Origin: an uncultured Opitutia bacterium
GTDB lineage: Bacteria > Verrucomicrobiota > Verrucomicrobiia > Opitutales > UBA953
Assembly: GCA_945957395.1 (NCBI GenBank)
Contig: CAMFKE010000004.1
Coordinates: 248,001-312,000, forward strand
DNA: 64,000 nucleotides
Direction of reading: 5' to 3'
In this document: piece by piece, positions 33,749-43,299 of the stretch
How positions within the stretch are numbered: the first letter of the stretch is position 1
Layout: every line of letters starts with the position of its first letter
Notes under the pieces: model-generated
Database searches by the model: none
What the model was told of the DNA's origin: nothing
Seen by the model: the letters and a program-made list of their open reading frames with translations, nothing else
Program-made: the position numbers and the translations under genes

Positions 33749-34354
33749 CTATTCCGCTGTCTTGATATCGTCGGCGCGGCGCGGGGTGCGCAGCTTCTGC
33801 GCAGGAATCCGGAAGGGCTCGGAGGAGGAGGCCGGGCTTTCCACTCTCGGGTTCTCCTGTTTTTCGGCGTCAGGAATCTTCGGAGCACCCGCGTCAAGGA
33901 TTGCTGCCTGCCCGGCGGCCGGCGATGGGGGCGTCGGTGAGGTAGTCAAAGGGGCTTCAGCAGGGGCGTTGCGAAGGGGGAGCCGTACTGAGGTGCCGTC
34001 GAGTTTCACGATGACTGCCGGGCCTGATGGGTCGAAGGATTCGACGAAGAAAGGGGCGGACTTGTCGCGCAGCGCCACCCAAACGGCTTCGCGGGTGGCG
34101 ATATTGAGCAGGCTGACCTCGGTTTTTCCGCCGATTTCCAAATATCCACCGAACTCGATTCTGGTCGGGGCGGAGGTGCCTCTAACAGAGACCTTACCTG
34201 GTGGCGCGAAGGGCGATCGGGCGACAAGCGCGTCGAGGTTGTCTGCGGCCGTGGCGAAAGGCGCTAGGATCACGGTGAGAGCCGGTAGTAGGACCGAGAG
34301 AATTGCGGAATGGGAATAGGGCTTCATGCGCCATGAGCTCTGCGGTGAAATCAT
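33749..34354 (-). CDS. GspC/PilP-like periplasmic protein of the T2SS locus
   Basis: The 201-residue product has a signal or anchor sequence at about 17-36 and a central domain. This domain has RSPFAPPG, then IEFGGYLEIGGKTEVSLLNI and PAVIVKLDGTSVRLPLR, resembling the homology region of GspC and the PilP fold that contacts the secretin. The tail is Pro/Ala-rich and ends without a PDZ domain. The start at 34354 is preferred because CAGGAG lies 9 bases upstream on the minus strand; an internal ATG at 34327 is possible. It is last in the gspL-M-D operon, 17 bases after gspD. The name is tentative. Confidence 0.6.
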   Translation of the reverse strand: MISPQSSWRMKPYSHSAILSVLLPALTVILAPFATAADNLDALVARSPFAPPGKVSVRGTSAPTRIEFGGYLEIGGKTEVSLLNIATREAVWVALRDKSAPFFVESFDPSGPAVIVKLDGTSVRLPLRNAPAEAPLTTSPTPPSPAAGQAAILDAGAPKIPDAEKQENPRVESPASSSEPFRIPAQKLRTPRRADDIKTAE

Positions 34355-34371
34355 CGTGACACTCCTGCAGG

Positions 34372-36423
34372 TCAGTCGTGCATGCCGCGAACGGGTTCGC
34401 GGGGCGGGTTGGCGGCGCGAGCGGCTGCTTCGGCTTCGCGCTTTTTCTCCTCTTCGGCCCAGGTGTCGCGCAGGGGGGACGGGGCTATGCCTGTTCCGAT
34501 GAACTTGTTGGCGTCGGGTGCAGTGAGGGCGTCGGGGCGAAGTCCGGGCGTGGGCTCGTTCTTCTGCTTGGCGGCGTCCACGACATAGGGCTTCAGGAAG
34601 ATGATGAGTTCGCGGCGCTCCTTCAGCACGGTCTCGGGTCGGAAAAGGTATCCGAGGCCCGGGATATCTCCGAGCAGCCAGACTTTGCCCAGCGTCGTCG
34701 TTTCGGCTGTGGACTGGAGTCCTGCAAGGACGATGACTTCGCGGTCGGAGGCGGTGAGGAAGGAGGTGGCTTCGCGTTTGCCGATGAGCGGTTGAGAGTT
34801 GCCGTCGATGGTCGTGGAGCCGGCGATGTTTTCGACGGCCTGGGTGACTTCCATCTGGATGACGCCGTTGTCGCCGATGCGCGGTGTGACCTCGAGTTTG
34901 ATACCGATGTCGCGGTAGGAGACGGTGGAGCGCGTGGCCGTGGAGTTGTCGCTGATGGTGGAGCCCGTGATGATGGGTTGCGACTGGGAGACGTTGATGA
35001 AGCCCTTCTTGTTGTGGGTCGTGACGATGTTGGGGGAGGAGAGCACCTTCACCTTGTTGCGCAGCTCGCTCTTGTTGAAGGCGGCGGCCAGCGAGAGGTC
35101 CTTCACCGACCCGTTGATGCCGAAGGCTCGTTCACCCGTGTTGGGCAGCGTGGCGGTGCCTGTGGCGAAGCGGTAGTCGCCGGAGGTCACCCCGGTGTCG
35201 CCGCTGGCCTTGAATCCGATGCCCAGCGAGTCGAGACCCGACACTTCGCCGTCGCCGAGCGTGACTTCCACAATCGTGGCCTCGATGCGCACCTGGGGGA
35301 GTAGCACATCGAGTCGATTCACGAGCTTGCGCAGCTTGGCGATATCCTCGGGGGAGCCTTGGGCGACAAGACTGTTGGAGCGCTCGTCGGCCACCAGGCT
35401 CATGGCGGAGGAGAATCGTTCGTCACCGGCGGCCGGGGCCGGTGAGCCTGCTGCGCCGTAGGCGACCCCAGGCGCGCCGGCTCCTCCCGTGCGCGAGGAG
35501 GCAAGCTGGGTGACCACGGTGGCGATCTTGGTGGCCTCGGCGTGGCGAAGGGGGAAGACTTCGACCTTGGCGGCGGTGCCGGACTCGGTGTCGAGCATGC
35601 CGACAAGCTCTTTCAAAAGGTTGGCGTTGGCCGGGTCGGTCGTGATGGCGATCCTGTTGGCACCATCGATGGCGTCGATGGTGGTGTCCCCTCTCAGGCG
35701 GCGTTTGTAGGCCCCGGCGACAAGGGCCTTGAGCTTTGTGGCGAGCGTTTCGGCCCGACCGTTCTTGATTTCAAGGGAGATCGACGCGGGCGGGGTGTCG
35801 AGGCGTTCGACGAAGGACTCGACGCGTATGAGGTTGGACAGGCTGTCGGTGACGAGCAGGGCGTTCGCATCCCGCATCACCGTGATGACGGCCCGCGCGG
35901 TCAGCAGCGGTCGAATCTTCTCGGCCAGCGAGGCCGCGTCGGCGTCGCGCAGGGAGAACAGTCGGGCGACGACGCGCTCGCTGGGGGGGAGGTCCCTCAC
36001 GCTGTTCAGGTGGAGCTCGGGTGCCCCTTGGGAGGCGGCCGCGCCGGTCGGCACGGCTTTCAGGAACTTCTCGCCCATCGGAGTGAGCGCGACGCCGTTG
36101 AGGGCCAGCAGACTTTCGATGGCTACCACGGTGTCGGCCTTGGTCAGCGGGGCCGGGGGCCTGAAGGTGATCTTCCCCTTGGGGAGCGCGGGGTCGGCCA
36201 GCACGGTTTTTCCGGTGAACTTCTCAAGCAGTGCGAGCACGGCCGGTATGGGCTCGTCGGCGAGCACCAGGCGTACGTCCGCCGTCGTTCCCGACGTCTC
36301 TGCGCTCTGCGCCACCGGGGCTGCGGAAGATGAGGCGACCAACGCAAGGGAGGCGAGGGAGGCACGGAGCGCGGAGCTCGAAATACGGAACTGAGACGGG
36401 GGCATGGGGGCTGCGGATTGCAA
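34372..36423 (-). CDS. gspD: Type II secretion system secretin GspD
   Basis: GspD forms the outer-membrane gate of the T2SS. The 683 residues have an N-terminal signal region (about 1-43) and an N0-like domain (about 50-115). N1-N3 KH-like repeats follow, including VFPLRHAEATKIATVVTQLASS. The C-terminal secretin domain has VRIEATIVEVTLGDGEVSGLD, KVLSSPNIVTTHNKKGFINV, and a terminal VIVLAGLQSTAETTTLGKVWLLGDIPGLGYLF block. The C-terminus is Glu/Arg-rich. Ten consecutive Gs (36449-36458 on the plus strand) lie in the 49-base gap between gspM and this start and could affect its translation. Confidence 0.92.
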   Translation of the reverse strand: MQSAAPMPPSQFRISSSALRASLASLALVASSSAAPVAQSAETSGTTADVRLVLADEPIPAVLALLEKFTGKTVLADPALPKGKITFRPPAPLTKADTVVAIESLLALNGVALTPMGEKFLKAVPTGAAASQGAPELHLNSVRDLPPSERVVARLFSLRDADAASLAEKIRPLLTARAVITVMRDANALLVTDSLSNLIRVESFVERLDTPPASISLEIKNGRAETLATKLKALVAGAYKRRLRGDTTIDAIDGANRIAITTDPANANLLKELVGMLDTESGTAAKVEVFPLRHAEATKIATVVTQLASSRTGGAGAPGVAYGAAGSPAPAAGDERFSSAMSLVADERSNSLVAQGSPEDIAKLRKLVNRLDVLLPQVRIEATIVEVTLGDGEVSGLDSLGIGFKASGDTGVTSGDYRFATGTATLPNTGERAFGINGSVKDLSLAAAFNKSELRNKVKVLSSPNIVTTHNKKGFINVSQSQPIITGSTISDNSTATRSTVSYRDIGIKLEVTPRIGDNGVIQMEVTQAVENIAGSTTIDGNSQPLIGKREATSFLTASDREVIVLAGLQSTAETTTLGKVWLLGDIPGLGYLFRPETVLKERRELIIFLKPYVVDAAKQKNEPTPGLRPDALTAPDANKFIGTGIAPSPLRDTWAEEEKKREAEAAARAANPPREPVRGMHD

Positions 36424-36448
36424 ATCGCGGATTGGCGGCGCGAAAAAC

Positions 36449-36458
36449 GGGGGGGGGG
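36449..36458. repeat. Poly-G tract (10) upstream of gspD
   Basis: A run of ten Gs on the plus strand (C10 in the gspD message) lies in the 49-base gspM-gspD spacer, 26 bases before the gspD start codon. Homopolymer runs of this length are prone to slippage. Confidence 0.6.
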
Positions 36459-36472
36459 CGAAGGTGGTGCGC

Positions 36473-37063
36473 TTACTTGGGCTGCACGGCCGTGAGCTCG
36501 ATGCGGGCGCGCAGCTTGGCCGGGTCGGCGGTGTTGGCGTCGAGCTCGAGGCCGGTCATGGCGAGGGGCAGTCCGGCGGCGTCGAGAGCGCGACGAAACG
36601 CCACGATCTGCTCAAGTGTGGCGGCTTCCGCGCGCAGCGTGATGGAGTGTGTGCGGGCGGCGCCGGCTTCTCGTGTCGAGGGCCGCCCGGACTCGGCCTT
36701 CAGCTTCGACCCTGCGAGAAGTTTTTCCAGTCGAGCCATGACGGTCTCGGCGTCGAGCTTGCGCGCGACTTCAAGTTCGCCGGCCCGGCGGTTGAGTGCG
36801 TTGCTCACGACCGGAGCGGCGCCGAGGAGGGTCTCCCGGGCTTCGCGAGCGGCATCAAGGTTGGCGAGGTTTTCTCGCGTGTCGTGCAGGCCGTCCAGCA
36901 GGGCGGTGATGCGGAATGCTAGTGCGGCGAACGCGATGGCGACAACCATGGTGCGCTCGCGCGTATTTCGTGACGCCCAGAAGGCGCTTATAGCCGAGAC
37001 GGCTCGTTCCGCATGAAGCGCAAGACGGGCGAAGGCCGGGTGCCGGCGCAGACGGGAAATCAT
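36473..37063 (-). CDS. gspM: GspM-like T2SS assembly protein
   Basis: The 196-residue product has a cytoplasmic N-terminus, one span at about 39-58, and a coiled-coil segment at 60-110. A ferredoxin-like C-terminal domain follows (THSITLRAEAATLEQIVAFRRALDAAGLPLAMTGLELD), the expected GspM/PilO layout. It should pair with GspL on the periplasmic side. Primary similarity is weak, so the name relies on topology and on position between gspL and gspD. The start overlaps the gspL stop (ATGA). Confidence 0.72.
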   Translation of the reverse strand: MISRLRRHPAFARLALHAERAVSAISAFWASRNTRERTMVVAIAFAALAFRITALLDGLHDTRENLANLDAAREARETLLGAAPVVSNALNRRAGELEVARKLDAETVMARLEKLLAGSKLKAESGRPSTREAGAARTHSITLRAEAATLEQIVAFRRALDAAGLPLAMTGLELDANTADPAKLRARIELTAVQPK

Positions 37064-38259
37064 CGTGCACCTCCTTGGGCGGCAACCAGTCGCAGCTCGA
37101 ATGTGGCGGAGTCGGACGCCGCGTGCACGCGCGCTGTCTCCACGGCTTTAAAGGCTTTGTCTTTGCGCAGGGCTCCGATCCAGGCGTTGAGTTCCCCCAT
37201 GGATGTTGCCCTGCCGCTGATGCGGGTGTCTTCCTCCGTAAAGGCGGCTCGAGAAAGGGTGACTCCGTCGGGTCGCGAGGCGTTCAGGGCGGCGAGTCTC
37301 TCCAGCGCGGGAAGTCGTCTCGCCGTCACCCGGTCGAGAGTCTCCAGTAGCGTGGCGTCGGCCTCGGCCTTGTCGGCTGCCGGTCTGGAGTCGGCGAGTT
37401 CGGACTCCCGCCAGGCGGCCATGCCCTGCAGCGACCACACGATGATTTGAAGCAGCAGCAGCAGCGCGGCGAAGGCCCCCAGTGCGAGGTAACTTTGCCG
37501 CAGGCGCGCCCGCGCGGCCGCTTCACGCCTCACTGCGGCGACCGCTTCCGCCGGGCGCAGATCGGCGAGGTCAAGGTCTCCTGCGCCCATCTCGGAGAAC
37601 CCTGACGTCGGAGACCCTTCCTCGCATGTTAACGTCCGCCAGCGCAGTTTCAGGGCGCCCTTTGGCGCCGTTTCAAAACCTTCAAGACGCCAGAGCCCGT
37701 TTTCGTGCGGAGCGTCGACTATCCCTGGGGCCAATTGTTTGCGCAACGCCAGCAGCGACCGGTCGTCCGCCTCCTGCGATAGGCTGAAAGCTCTCAGGGC
37801 GACGGGGGCAAGCTGTGCCCCGCTGAACTTCAGCGCGACAAGCGAGCCCTCTGTCGCGGTCAGCCAGCGCCATCCGACGAAGTCTTTGGGCGCATCCGGC
37901 AGGGGCAGCGCCGGTTCCGGCAGCACATGCCGTGAAGTGAAGGCGCCGACGGGCAGGGCGCTCTCGATGCGCTTCCTCACGGCCGCCCAGGCCGCCATGC
38001 GTGTGCCGTAGCCGGACAGTCCGAACGCCAGTTGTTCCAAGGGCAACGGCGCCGATTCCTCCACGGCCAGTGCGGCGATGGAGCGTCGCTGCGACGCCCC
38101 GGCCCCTTCGGGACATTCCATGAACTCGGCATGGAAGAATCGGCCGGCAACCACCATCGCAAGGGGGGCTTTGGTGGGAGACTTATTGGCGGCTTTGTCC
38201 ATGGCCATAATCACGAATCGCGTTCTCGCCGTCTTGTGTTCGGTTTCCAAGTAAAACAT
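37060..38259 (-). CDS. gspL: GspL-like T2SS inner-membrane protein
   Basis: The 399-residue product has a cytoplasmic part (1 to about 250) with an actin-like/GspL character. A single span follows at about 257-277 (LALGAFAALLLLLQIIVWSL). The periplasmic part has a coiled coil and a ferredoxin-like end with ETLDRVTARRLPALERLAALN. GspL anchors the GspE ATPase to the machine. In-frame ATGs at 38208 and 38202 (MAMDK) are alternative starts. This gene is upstream-most of the L-M-D-C block. It is divergent from YD cassette 1, whose insertion separates it from gspK. Confidence 0.7.
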   Translation of the reverse strand: MFYLETEHKTARTRFVIMAMDKAANKSPTKAPLAMVVAGRFFHAEFMECPEGAGASQRRSIAALAVEESAPLPLEQLAFGLSGYGTRMAAWAAVRKRIESALPVGAFTSRHVLPEPALPLPDAPKDFVGWRWLTATEGSLVALKFSGAQLAPVALRAFSLSQEADDRSLLALRKQLAPGIVDAPHENGLWRLEGFETAPKGALKLRWRTLTCEEGSPTSGFSEMGAGDLDLADLRPAEAVAAVRREAAARARLRQSYLALGAFAALLLLLQIIVWSLQGMAAWRESELADSRPAADKAEADATLLETLDRVTARRLPALERLAALNASRPDGVTLSRAAFTEEDTRISGRATSMGELNAWIGALRKDKAFKAVETARVHAASDSATFELRLVAAQGGAR

Positions 38260-38475
38260 TTGAGAACATGCTGGCTGTGGCTTTGCGGCGAGGGTGGGGT
38301 ATATCTCCTTTGTTTTTGGTAAGTTATTCGTCCTGTTTTTAACTTTTTGGTTATCAGGATTTTACCTTTTTCGTGGGCTCTTGGATTTATTTTTGCCCGG
38401 GAGTTTTGCGAAATTTTTAATTGTCGGGGCCCGGGAGGTTCCCGATGCGCTTGGGGCGAATTTCAAAAAACCTCC
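38260..38475. promoter_or_regulatory. Divergent leader of cassette 1
   Basis: 216 bases lie between gspL and the cassette 1 membrane gene. The last 90 bases are nearly identical to the corresponding leader of cassette 2 (about 56246-56334). They share TTTTGCGAAATTTTTAATTG, a CCCGG(G/C)AGGTTCCCGATGCGC-like stretch, and a GGGGCGAATTT box before the CTCCATG start. The shared part probably holds the promoter and 5' UTR. I cannot assign a known riboswitch or sigma factor. Confidence 0.45.
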
Positions 38476-39350
38476 ATGTCGACCCCTCATAGCAATGCTC
38501 CCCGGCCGCGTCGGGCGCGTATCAACCCCGGTGTGGCAGCCGCGCTGGCGCTGGCTCTGGTCGCCGGCCTAGGCGTCTGGTACTTCACGCGCGGCACGGT
38601 CGCCAAGGCGCCCGTGGCGCTCAAGGACTTGCCGAAGGGGAGGCTGCTCTCCGTCGAGCCGGTCAAGGGCTATGAGCCCGTGTTCACGGCAGAGGAGTCC
38701 AAGCTGCTCCACGACGGCCCTGACGGCAACGACAAGGAATCGGTCAAAAAGTACCTGTTGGCGAAGGCGAAGCTGGAGGAGGATCCGCTTACGCGCAAGC
38801 AGCTGGAGCAGGAGGCCATCGTGCTCACCGACGGCTACGGCAGCACGCCCGCCATCACGGCGGACAACACACAGGTGCGCTCGGCCATCGAGGCGCTCAA
38901 GGACGGCAAGCACCCCGAGCGGCTCAACCCCCTCATCGCGCCCAAGCCGTTCGACGCCGTCGCCTACAAGGCGGACCCGAAGTCCTACCTGGACGTCGCC
39001 GAGCCCGGCCGCGTGTTCCAGTCCAAGCCCGCCGCTGCCGGCGTGGCTCGCATCGAGCCGGTCTCCCCGTACTTCCAGGATGTGAAACAGGGTGAGTCCA
39101 TCGAACTCGCCGTGAAGGCCGCACCCGGCTTCCCGGTCACCTTCACCAGCTTCGACTGCGGCGCGTTCGGCAATGGCCTGACCACGCAGACCGTCGAGGC
39201 CGACGCCGCCGGCGTGGCCCGCGTGAAGTTCCTCGGCATGCCCGGCACCGTGCTGGAGACGAACATCCTCGCCTCCTCCCCCGTGACCTCCGGCCAGGTC
39301 CGTTTCAAGGCCAACACTCTCGTCTACGCCGACGGCAAACAGGTCGCGGC
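38387..39350 (+). repeat. Cassette duplication, copy 1 (leader plus small gene)
   Basis: This leader and coding stretch is highly similar to 56242-57208. Together with 42740-43200 (matching about 60536-60985) and 43450-45550 (matching 61285-63580 apart from the insertion), it shows that the A/B cassettes are a long-range direct duplication about 18 kb apart. Confidence 0.75.
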
Positions 39351-39357
39351 GAAATAA
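38476..39357 (+). CDS. Cassette 1 small membrane-anchored protein (Ig-like C-terminus)
   Basis: The 293-residue product starts at the ATG at 38476 (MSTPHSNAPRPRRARINPGV). A membrane anchor follows at about residues 18-38. The outside part has a helical region (about 75-130) and a C-terminal beta-rich, Ig-like region (about 205-290, with KAAPGFPVTFTSFDCGAFGN). It is about 94% identical by eye to the product at 56335. The gene opens a cassette whose next gene, a YD protein, begins 24 bases later. Its role is unknown; it may be a chaperone, anchor or secretion adaptor for the YD proteins. Longer in-frame starts read through the conserved leader and are rejected. Confidence 0.75.
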   Translation: MSTPHSNAPRPRRARINPGVAAALALALVAGLGVWYFTRGTVAKAPVALKDLPKGRLLSVEPVKGYEPVFTAEESKLLHDGPDGNDKESVKKYLLAKAKLEEDPLTRKQLEQEAIVLTDGYGSTPAITADNTQVRSAIEALKDGKHPERLNPLIAPKPFDAVAYKADPKSYLDVAEPGRVFQSKPAAAGVARIEPVSPYFQDVKQGESIELAVKAAPGFPVTFTSFDCGAFGNGLTTQTVEADAAGVARVKFLGMPGTVLETNILASSPVTSGQVRFKANTLVYADGKQVAAK

Positions 39358-39381
39358 CCCCTTACCATAAAACATTCAGTC

Positions 39382-42300
39382 ATGAACAATCGTCACCTTT
39401 CCCTAATTCTATCTGCACTGGCCATTTGCCACTTTGGCGCGGGTCGTTTGGCGGCGGATCCTGCCGATGATGTGCAACAGCAATGCGCCAACACTCAAAC
39501 CGGAGGCGGCGGTGGTGGCGGTGGATCCGGCGGTTGCCCGGGGGACGGAGACACGAACTCCGACAGTGACAACTCCGATAGTGACGATTGCGAGAAAAAG
39601 AAAAAAAAGCAGGACGACCAAAATTCTGACATAAATAAAAACCCTGACGCAAATAATGATGGGCAGGGAGGCAACGACGGGGGCGACTCCGAGGGCTCGA
39701 CTGGTCAGTGCGTCTCAGATACCAGCTCCGGCGGTTCGAAAATTGACCTCTTTACTCTGAACCTGCGCCATTTTGCTTACGACTATAAGTCGCCTTCTTC
39801 AGCCGGCAGCCTTGCTTCGACTTGCGCCTCATGCAATGGCGGCGGCAAGATGGATGCGCCTCGACAAGACTTTTCGCAGATTGGCATCAAACGCACACTG
39901 AGCCTGCGGCAAACCACGGCGGTATCCTCTTTCGGCCCCGGGCATTTTTCAGAGCACGACGTGACGCTGAATCTTTTTGAGGTGAACGGCCTTACCTATG
40001 TGGATTGCACCAATCCGGCATGGAAGGATACGCGTCGCTACTCTCCGTCCGGAAAAATCTTCAAGGATGCCGTCTACAACTCGGTCAAGTCCGTGACGCT
40101 ATTCGACGCGAATGGCGCGCAGACCGTATCGCGTACCGCTGCAACCAAGGCTGTGTATGTGGCCAAGAACGGCTCGCAGATGCATTTTGATTTGTTTGCG
40201 ATCGACGGAAATACGACTGGCGGCCGATTGGTGAAATCCATGACGGCTGACGGCGTGGTCACCAAACGATACGAGTATGCCACGGAGGTTGGCGATGTGG
40301 CCGCACCGGTGGACGCAAAGTGGCGCAAGTCCAAGATTAAGGACGCCAATGGAGGTGAGATGCAACTCTCACACACGACGCTTCCGAACGGAATTACGGT
40401 ACTCTCGAAGGTCGCTGTATCCAATGGTCCAACGATTGCGTACGATTATGATGCAGGAGGCAACCTTGCCAAAGTCACGCACCCGAACGGCGACACCTCG
40501 ACCTTCTCTCGGCGTGTGGAGGGCAATCTCATGAAGATGTCGGTTGCCGACGCCGGCACGGTGGGGGACCACCGCAACAAGGAGGTCTCGTACAGCAACA
40601 ATATCGCGGCTTCGTTGCTCACGCTGACCGCCGATCGACCGCAGGTCTATAATCAGTCCTCCATGCTGGCGCGCAAAGTGACCAAGGCCGGTGAGGATAC
40701 CTTCTGGGCGGCGGTGGGCGGCAACGGTACCGGCAGCCCCATTCATCGCAAGGTTTACGAGGGCGGTGATCGGCTGCGATTCATCGATACGGCGGAGTCC
40801 AGCCGCTACACGAAGTGGTCTGTTCCCAACGGGTGGAAGGAGGGCAACGCCTTCGGCTCGATCAGCGCCACGAAGGAGGCGTACGGTCATAGCAGCCCTT
40901 ACCAGTATTACGCAGCCAACCGCTCCGGGCGCCCCCCCAAAATCACTAGCCCGAATGGAACGGTGAGTAACTATCTTTATGACGGGGCCGGTTTCATGAC
41001 CCAAGAGTCTGTAGGCGGCAAAATTCGCCGCCGTGTGAACGAGCCTATGACGGGGCGTCCCATCCTGGATGTAGATTTTTCAGGTAAGACGACCCTCATG
41101 ACCTACTCGGAGGGCGGACGTCCGCTGTCTCGCAAGACTGGCTGGGTTTATGATAAGTCCCTAGGGGGCGGTGCACAAATCCAAGGTCTCGTTTGCGCCT
41201 ATTACCCCGGCGTTACAGACCTGAGTACGCTCGACTCGCTTACCCCTGACAAACTGGTTGCAGCCGATTCCGTGGCGCTCGGGCAGTTTGACGTATCGGC
41301 TGTCTCGAATTACTCGCTGCGATTCAGCGGCTCATTGGTGCTTCAGACTGACGGTCAGCGCACTTTCTATCTTAACGCCGACAACATGTGCATCCTGACC
41401 ATTGATGGGCAGCCCGTGTTGACGGTGGCCTATAACCAGGGCACGAAGAGTGCGGTCGTTGACCTTACGGCCGGAGTGCACGAGATTCGCGTCGATTTCA
41501 TGCAGTCAGCCGGTCCGCAGGGGCTCAACCTGACTTGGTCCGGCCCGGAGACCACCACCGGCGGCACGACCGTGCGCACGACCATTGGCTCGGACTTCCT
41601 CACCCATGTGACGCAGCCCAACGAAATGGTCATGCGCGCCACCGCCGCCGCATCGGAGGAGAAATGGGAGTATTTCCCTGCCGGTGATCCGCTCGCCGGT
41701 CTTGTGAAGCGCCACCTCGACGGTGCGGGCAAGGCCTCCGTGTATACCTATGACACGAACCGTCGTCTCACCAAAATCGAGGAAACCGGTGACGATGGCG
41801 CGTTGGTCACGGTGCAGACCCGCACCTACGATGCCCTCGGCAATCTCCTGACCTCCTCCGATGCGATGGGCCGCACGATTACGAATTCCTACGACTCACG
41901 CAATCGTCTGATCAAGACGGCGTATGCCGACGGCTCCACTGAGACGAAGCAATTTGGTGCCGACCGGGACGCCAATCTCGTGATTCAGACCAAGGACCGA
42001 GCAGGCTCCGTCACCACCATTGCCTACGACGACGCAGGCCGCCCGGTTACCATCACGCGCGGCTATGCGCTCGCGGACAACGAAGGAAATGTCCTGCAAG
42101 TTCTGCCGAACCCCTCCGTGGAAACGCTTACCTACATGAAGGGCACCTCGGAGCCCGTTCGCAGGGTATTGGACGGCAAGGTGACCGAGTATGAGTACGA
42201 TTATAAGAAAAACCGCGTGGTCGCCACTCGCACCTTCGCTACTTCCACGCAGACGCTTGGCACCAAGACCGTCTATTCGACCAGGGAACAGGTTTTTGTG

Positions 42301-43299
42301 GAAACCGATGTCGACGGCCACCGCACCTTCTCGGCGTATCGTAACACTGACCGTGAGTTGGTTCGCACCGTCTCGGAATTGAAACCCGGCGCATGCGGCT
42401 CTCTTGCCAACGAAGACGCCGTGCTTGCTCTCACCCGCGACCTTTCGACTAACCCCGGTTATGCCATCACCGACTATGTGAAGGACGAGAATGGGCGCAT
42501 CACCGGAATCACCGACCCTCGCGGTATCCGGACGACCATCGCCTATGATGCCAAGGGCAATGAGATCTCCCGCACCGAAGCGGTCGGTTTGCCGGAGCAG
42601 CGCACAATCACCCGCACTTACGACGGCGCCAACCACCTCCTGTCCCTGACCGACGGCCTTAACCGCACCACGAACTGGGCTTACTTCCCCTCGGGCCGAC
42701 CCAGCATGGTGACTCTTCCGGATGCCAAGCGCTTGGAGTTCACCTATTTCGACGATGGCAAGCTCGCCACCTATAAGGACGCCGACGGCTTCACCTCGAA
42801 GCAGTTCTGGTCGCCCTGCTGCGGTCGCGACGCCGGCTCCGCCAATGCTCTCGGAGAGGGCACGCTGAAGTTTTATGATGGCGAAGGCCGCGTCACCTAC
42901 ACCGTTCAGGTGAAGAATGTGGAAGCCGCCAAGGTCGCCCTCAACTTCGCCGGCGGCATCACGGTGCCGTCCGACGCCGTGGTCGGTGCGACTACCGCCA
43001 AGTACGATGCACGCGGTCGCCTCGCCGCCACCACCAAGTGGCTCGTGGCGCCGGCCTCCGTGGACCCCAAGAACCCGCCCGTGGCCACCGATGCGGCGCA
43101 GGGACTGACCACCACCTACGCGTACTTCGACGACCTCGCCGACGCCCGTTTCGCCCCTGTGCTGGCTGAACTCGCCAAGCAGTCCGTCGTGCTCACCTCC
43201 GGTTCGGCCGTCATCGAGACATCTCCTGCCGGCGATCAGCGCTTCACGATTCGTAACGGCGCGAACGAGACCGTCGCCTCCGGCGTCTTTAACAAGTAA
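39382..43299 (+). CDS. YD-repeat protein A1 with PA14 domain (cassette 1)
   Basis: The product is a 1305-residue secreted protein. A signal peptide (1 to about 25, GAGRLAADP) precedes a low-complexity Gly/Asp/Ser/Asn region to about residue 115. A large beta-rich part follows with scattered YD motifs (YEYATEV, YLYDGAGFMTQE). A PA14-type glycan-binding domain sits at about 600-726 (VCAYYPGV, FYLNADNMCILTIDGQ, GVHEIRVDF, LTWSGPE). Clear YD repeats run from about 740 (YTYDTNRRLTKIEETGD). The C-terminus has a conserved FWSPCCGRD segment. It lacks an RHS core and a toxin. Gene B1 follows after 150 bases; the two may build one shell together, as TcB and TcC do (inference). Confidence 0.88.
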   Translation: MNNRHLSLILSALAICHFGAGRLAADPADDVQQQCANTQTGGGGGGGGSGGCPGDGDTNSDSDNSDSDDCEKKKKKQDDQNSDINKNPDANNDGQGGNDGGDSEGSTGQCVSDTSSGGSKIDLFTLNLRHFAYDYKSPSSAGSLASTCASCNGGGKMDAPRQDFSQIGIKRTLSLRQTTAVSSFGPGHFSEHDVTLNLFEVNGLTYVDCTNPAWKDTRRYSPSGKIFKDAVYNSVKSVTLFDANGAQTVSRTAATKAVYVAKNGSQMHFDLFAIDGNTTGGRLVKSMTADGVVTKRYEYATEVGDVAAPVDAKWRKSKIKDANGGEMQLSHTTLPNGITVLSKVAVSNGPTIAYDYDAGGNLAKVTHPNGDTSTFSRRVEGNLMKMSVADAGTVGDHRNKEVSYSNNIAASLLTLTADRPQVYNQSSMLARKVTKAGEDTFWAAVGGNGTGSPIHRKVYEGGDRLRFIDTAESSRYTKWSVPNGWKEGNAFGSISATKEAYGHSSPYQYYAANRSGRPPKITSPNGTVSNYLYDGAGFMTQESVGGKIRRRVNEPMTGRPILDVDFSGKTTLMTYSEGGRPLSRKTGWVYDKSLGGGAQIQGLVCAYYPGVTDLSTLDSLTPDKLVAADSVALGQFDVSAVSNYSLRFSGSLVLQTDGQRTFYLNADNMCILTIDGQPVLTVAYNQGTKSAVVDLTAGVHEIRVDFMQSAGPQGLNLTWSGPETTTGGTTVRTTIGSDFLTHVTQPNEMVMRATAAASEEKWEYFPAGDPLAGLVKRHLDGAGKASVYTYDTNRRLTKIEETGDDGALVTVQTRTYDALGNLLTSSDAMGRTITNSYDSRNRLIKTAYADGSTETKQFGADRDANLVIQTKDRAGSVTTIAYDDAGRPVTITRGYALADNEGNVLQVLPNPSVETLTYMKGTSEPVRRVLDGKVTEYEYDYKKNRVVATRTFATSTQTLGTKTVYSTREQVFVETDVDGHRTFSAYRNTDRELVRTVSELKPGACGSLANEDAVLALTRDLSTNPGYAITDYVKDENGRITGITDPRGIRTTIAYDAKGNEISRTEAVGLPEQRTITRTYDGANHLLSLTDGLNRTTNWAYFPSGRPSMVTLPDAKRLEFTYFDDGKLATYKDADGFTSKQFWSPCCGRDAGSANALGEGTLKFYDGEGRVTYTVQVKNVEAAKVALNFAGGITVPSDAVVGATTAKYDARGRLAATTKWLVAPASVDPKNPPVATDAAQGLTTTYAYFDDLADARFAPVLAELAKQSVVLTSGSAVIETSPAGDQRFTIRNGANETVASGVFNK

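Noticed and set aside
33578-33940. 120-residue plus-strand frame between the mobile element and T2SS
   Set aside because: Its second half overlaps the GspC-like gene antisense and its first half has no motif or ribosome-binding site.
30338-34000. Attachment-site duplicate of the tRNA-Ser 3' end
   Set aside because: No second copy of the T-arm/acceptor sequence is visible to the right, so element boundaries cannot be set.
38380-38475. Known riboswitch (c-di-GMP or ykkC type) in the conserved cassette leader
   Set aside because: The conserved bases do not match the core motifs of these classes as I know them. Conservation can come from recent duplication.
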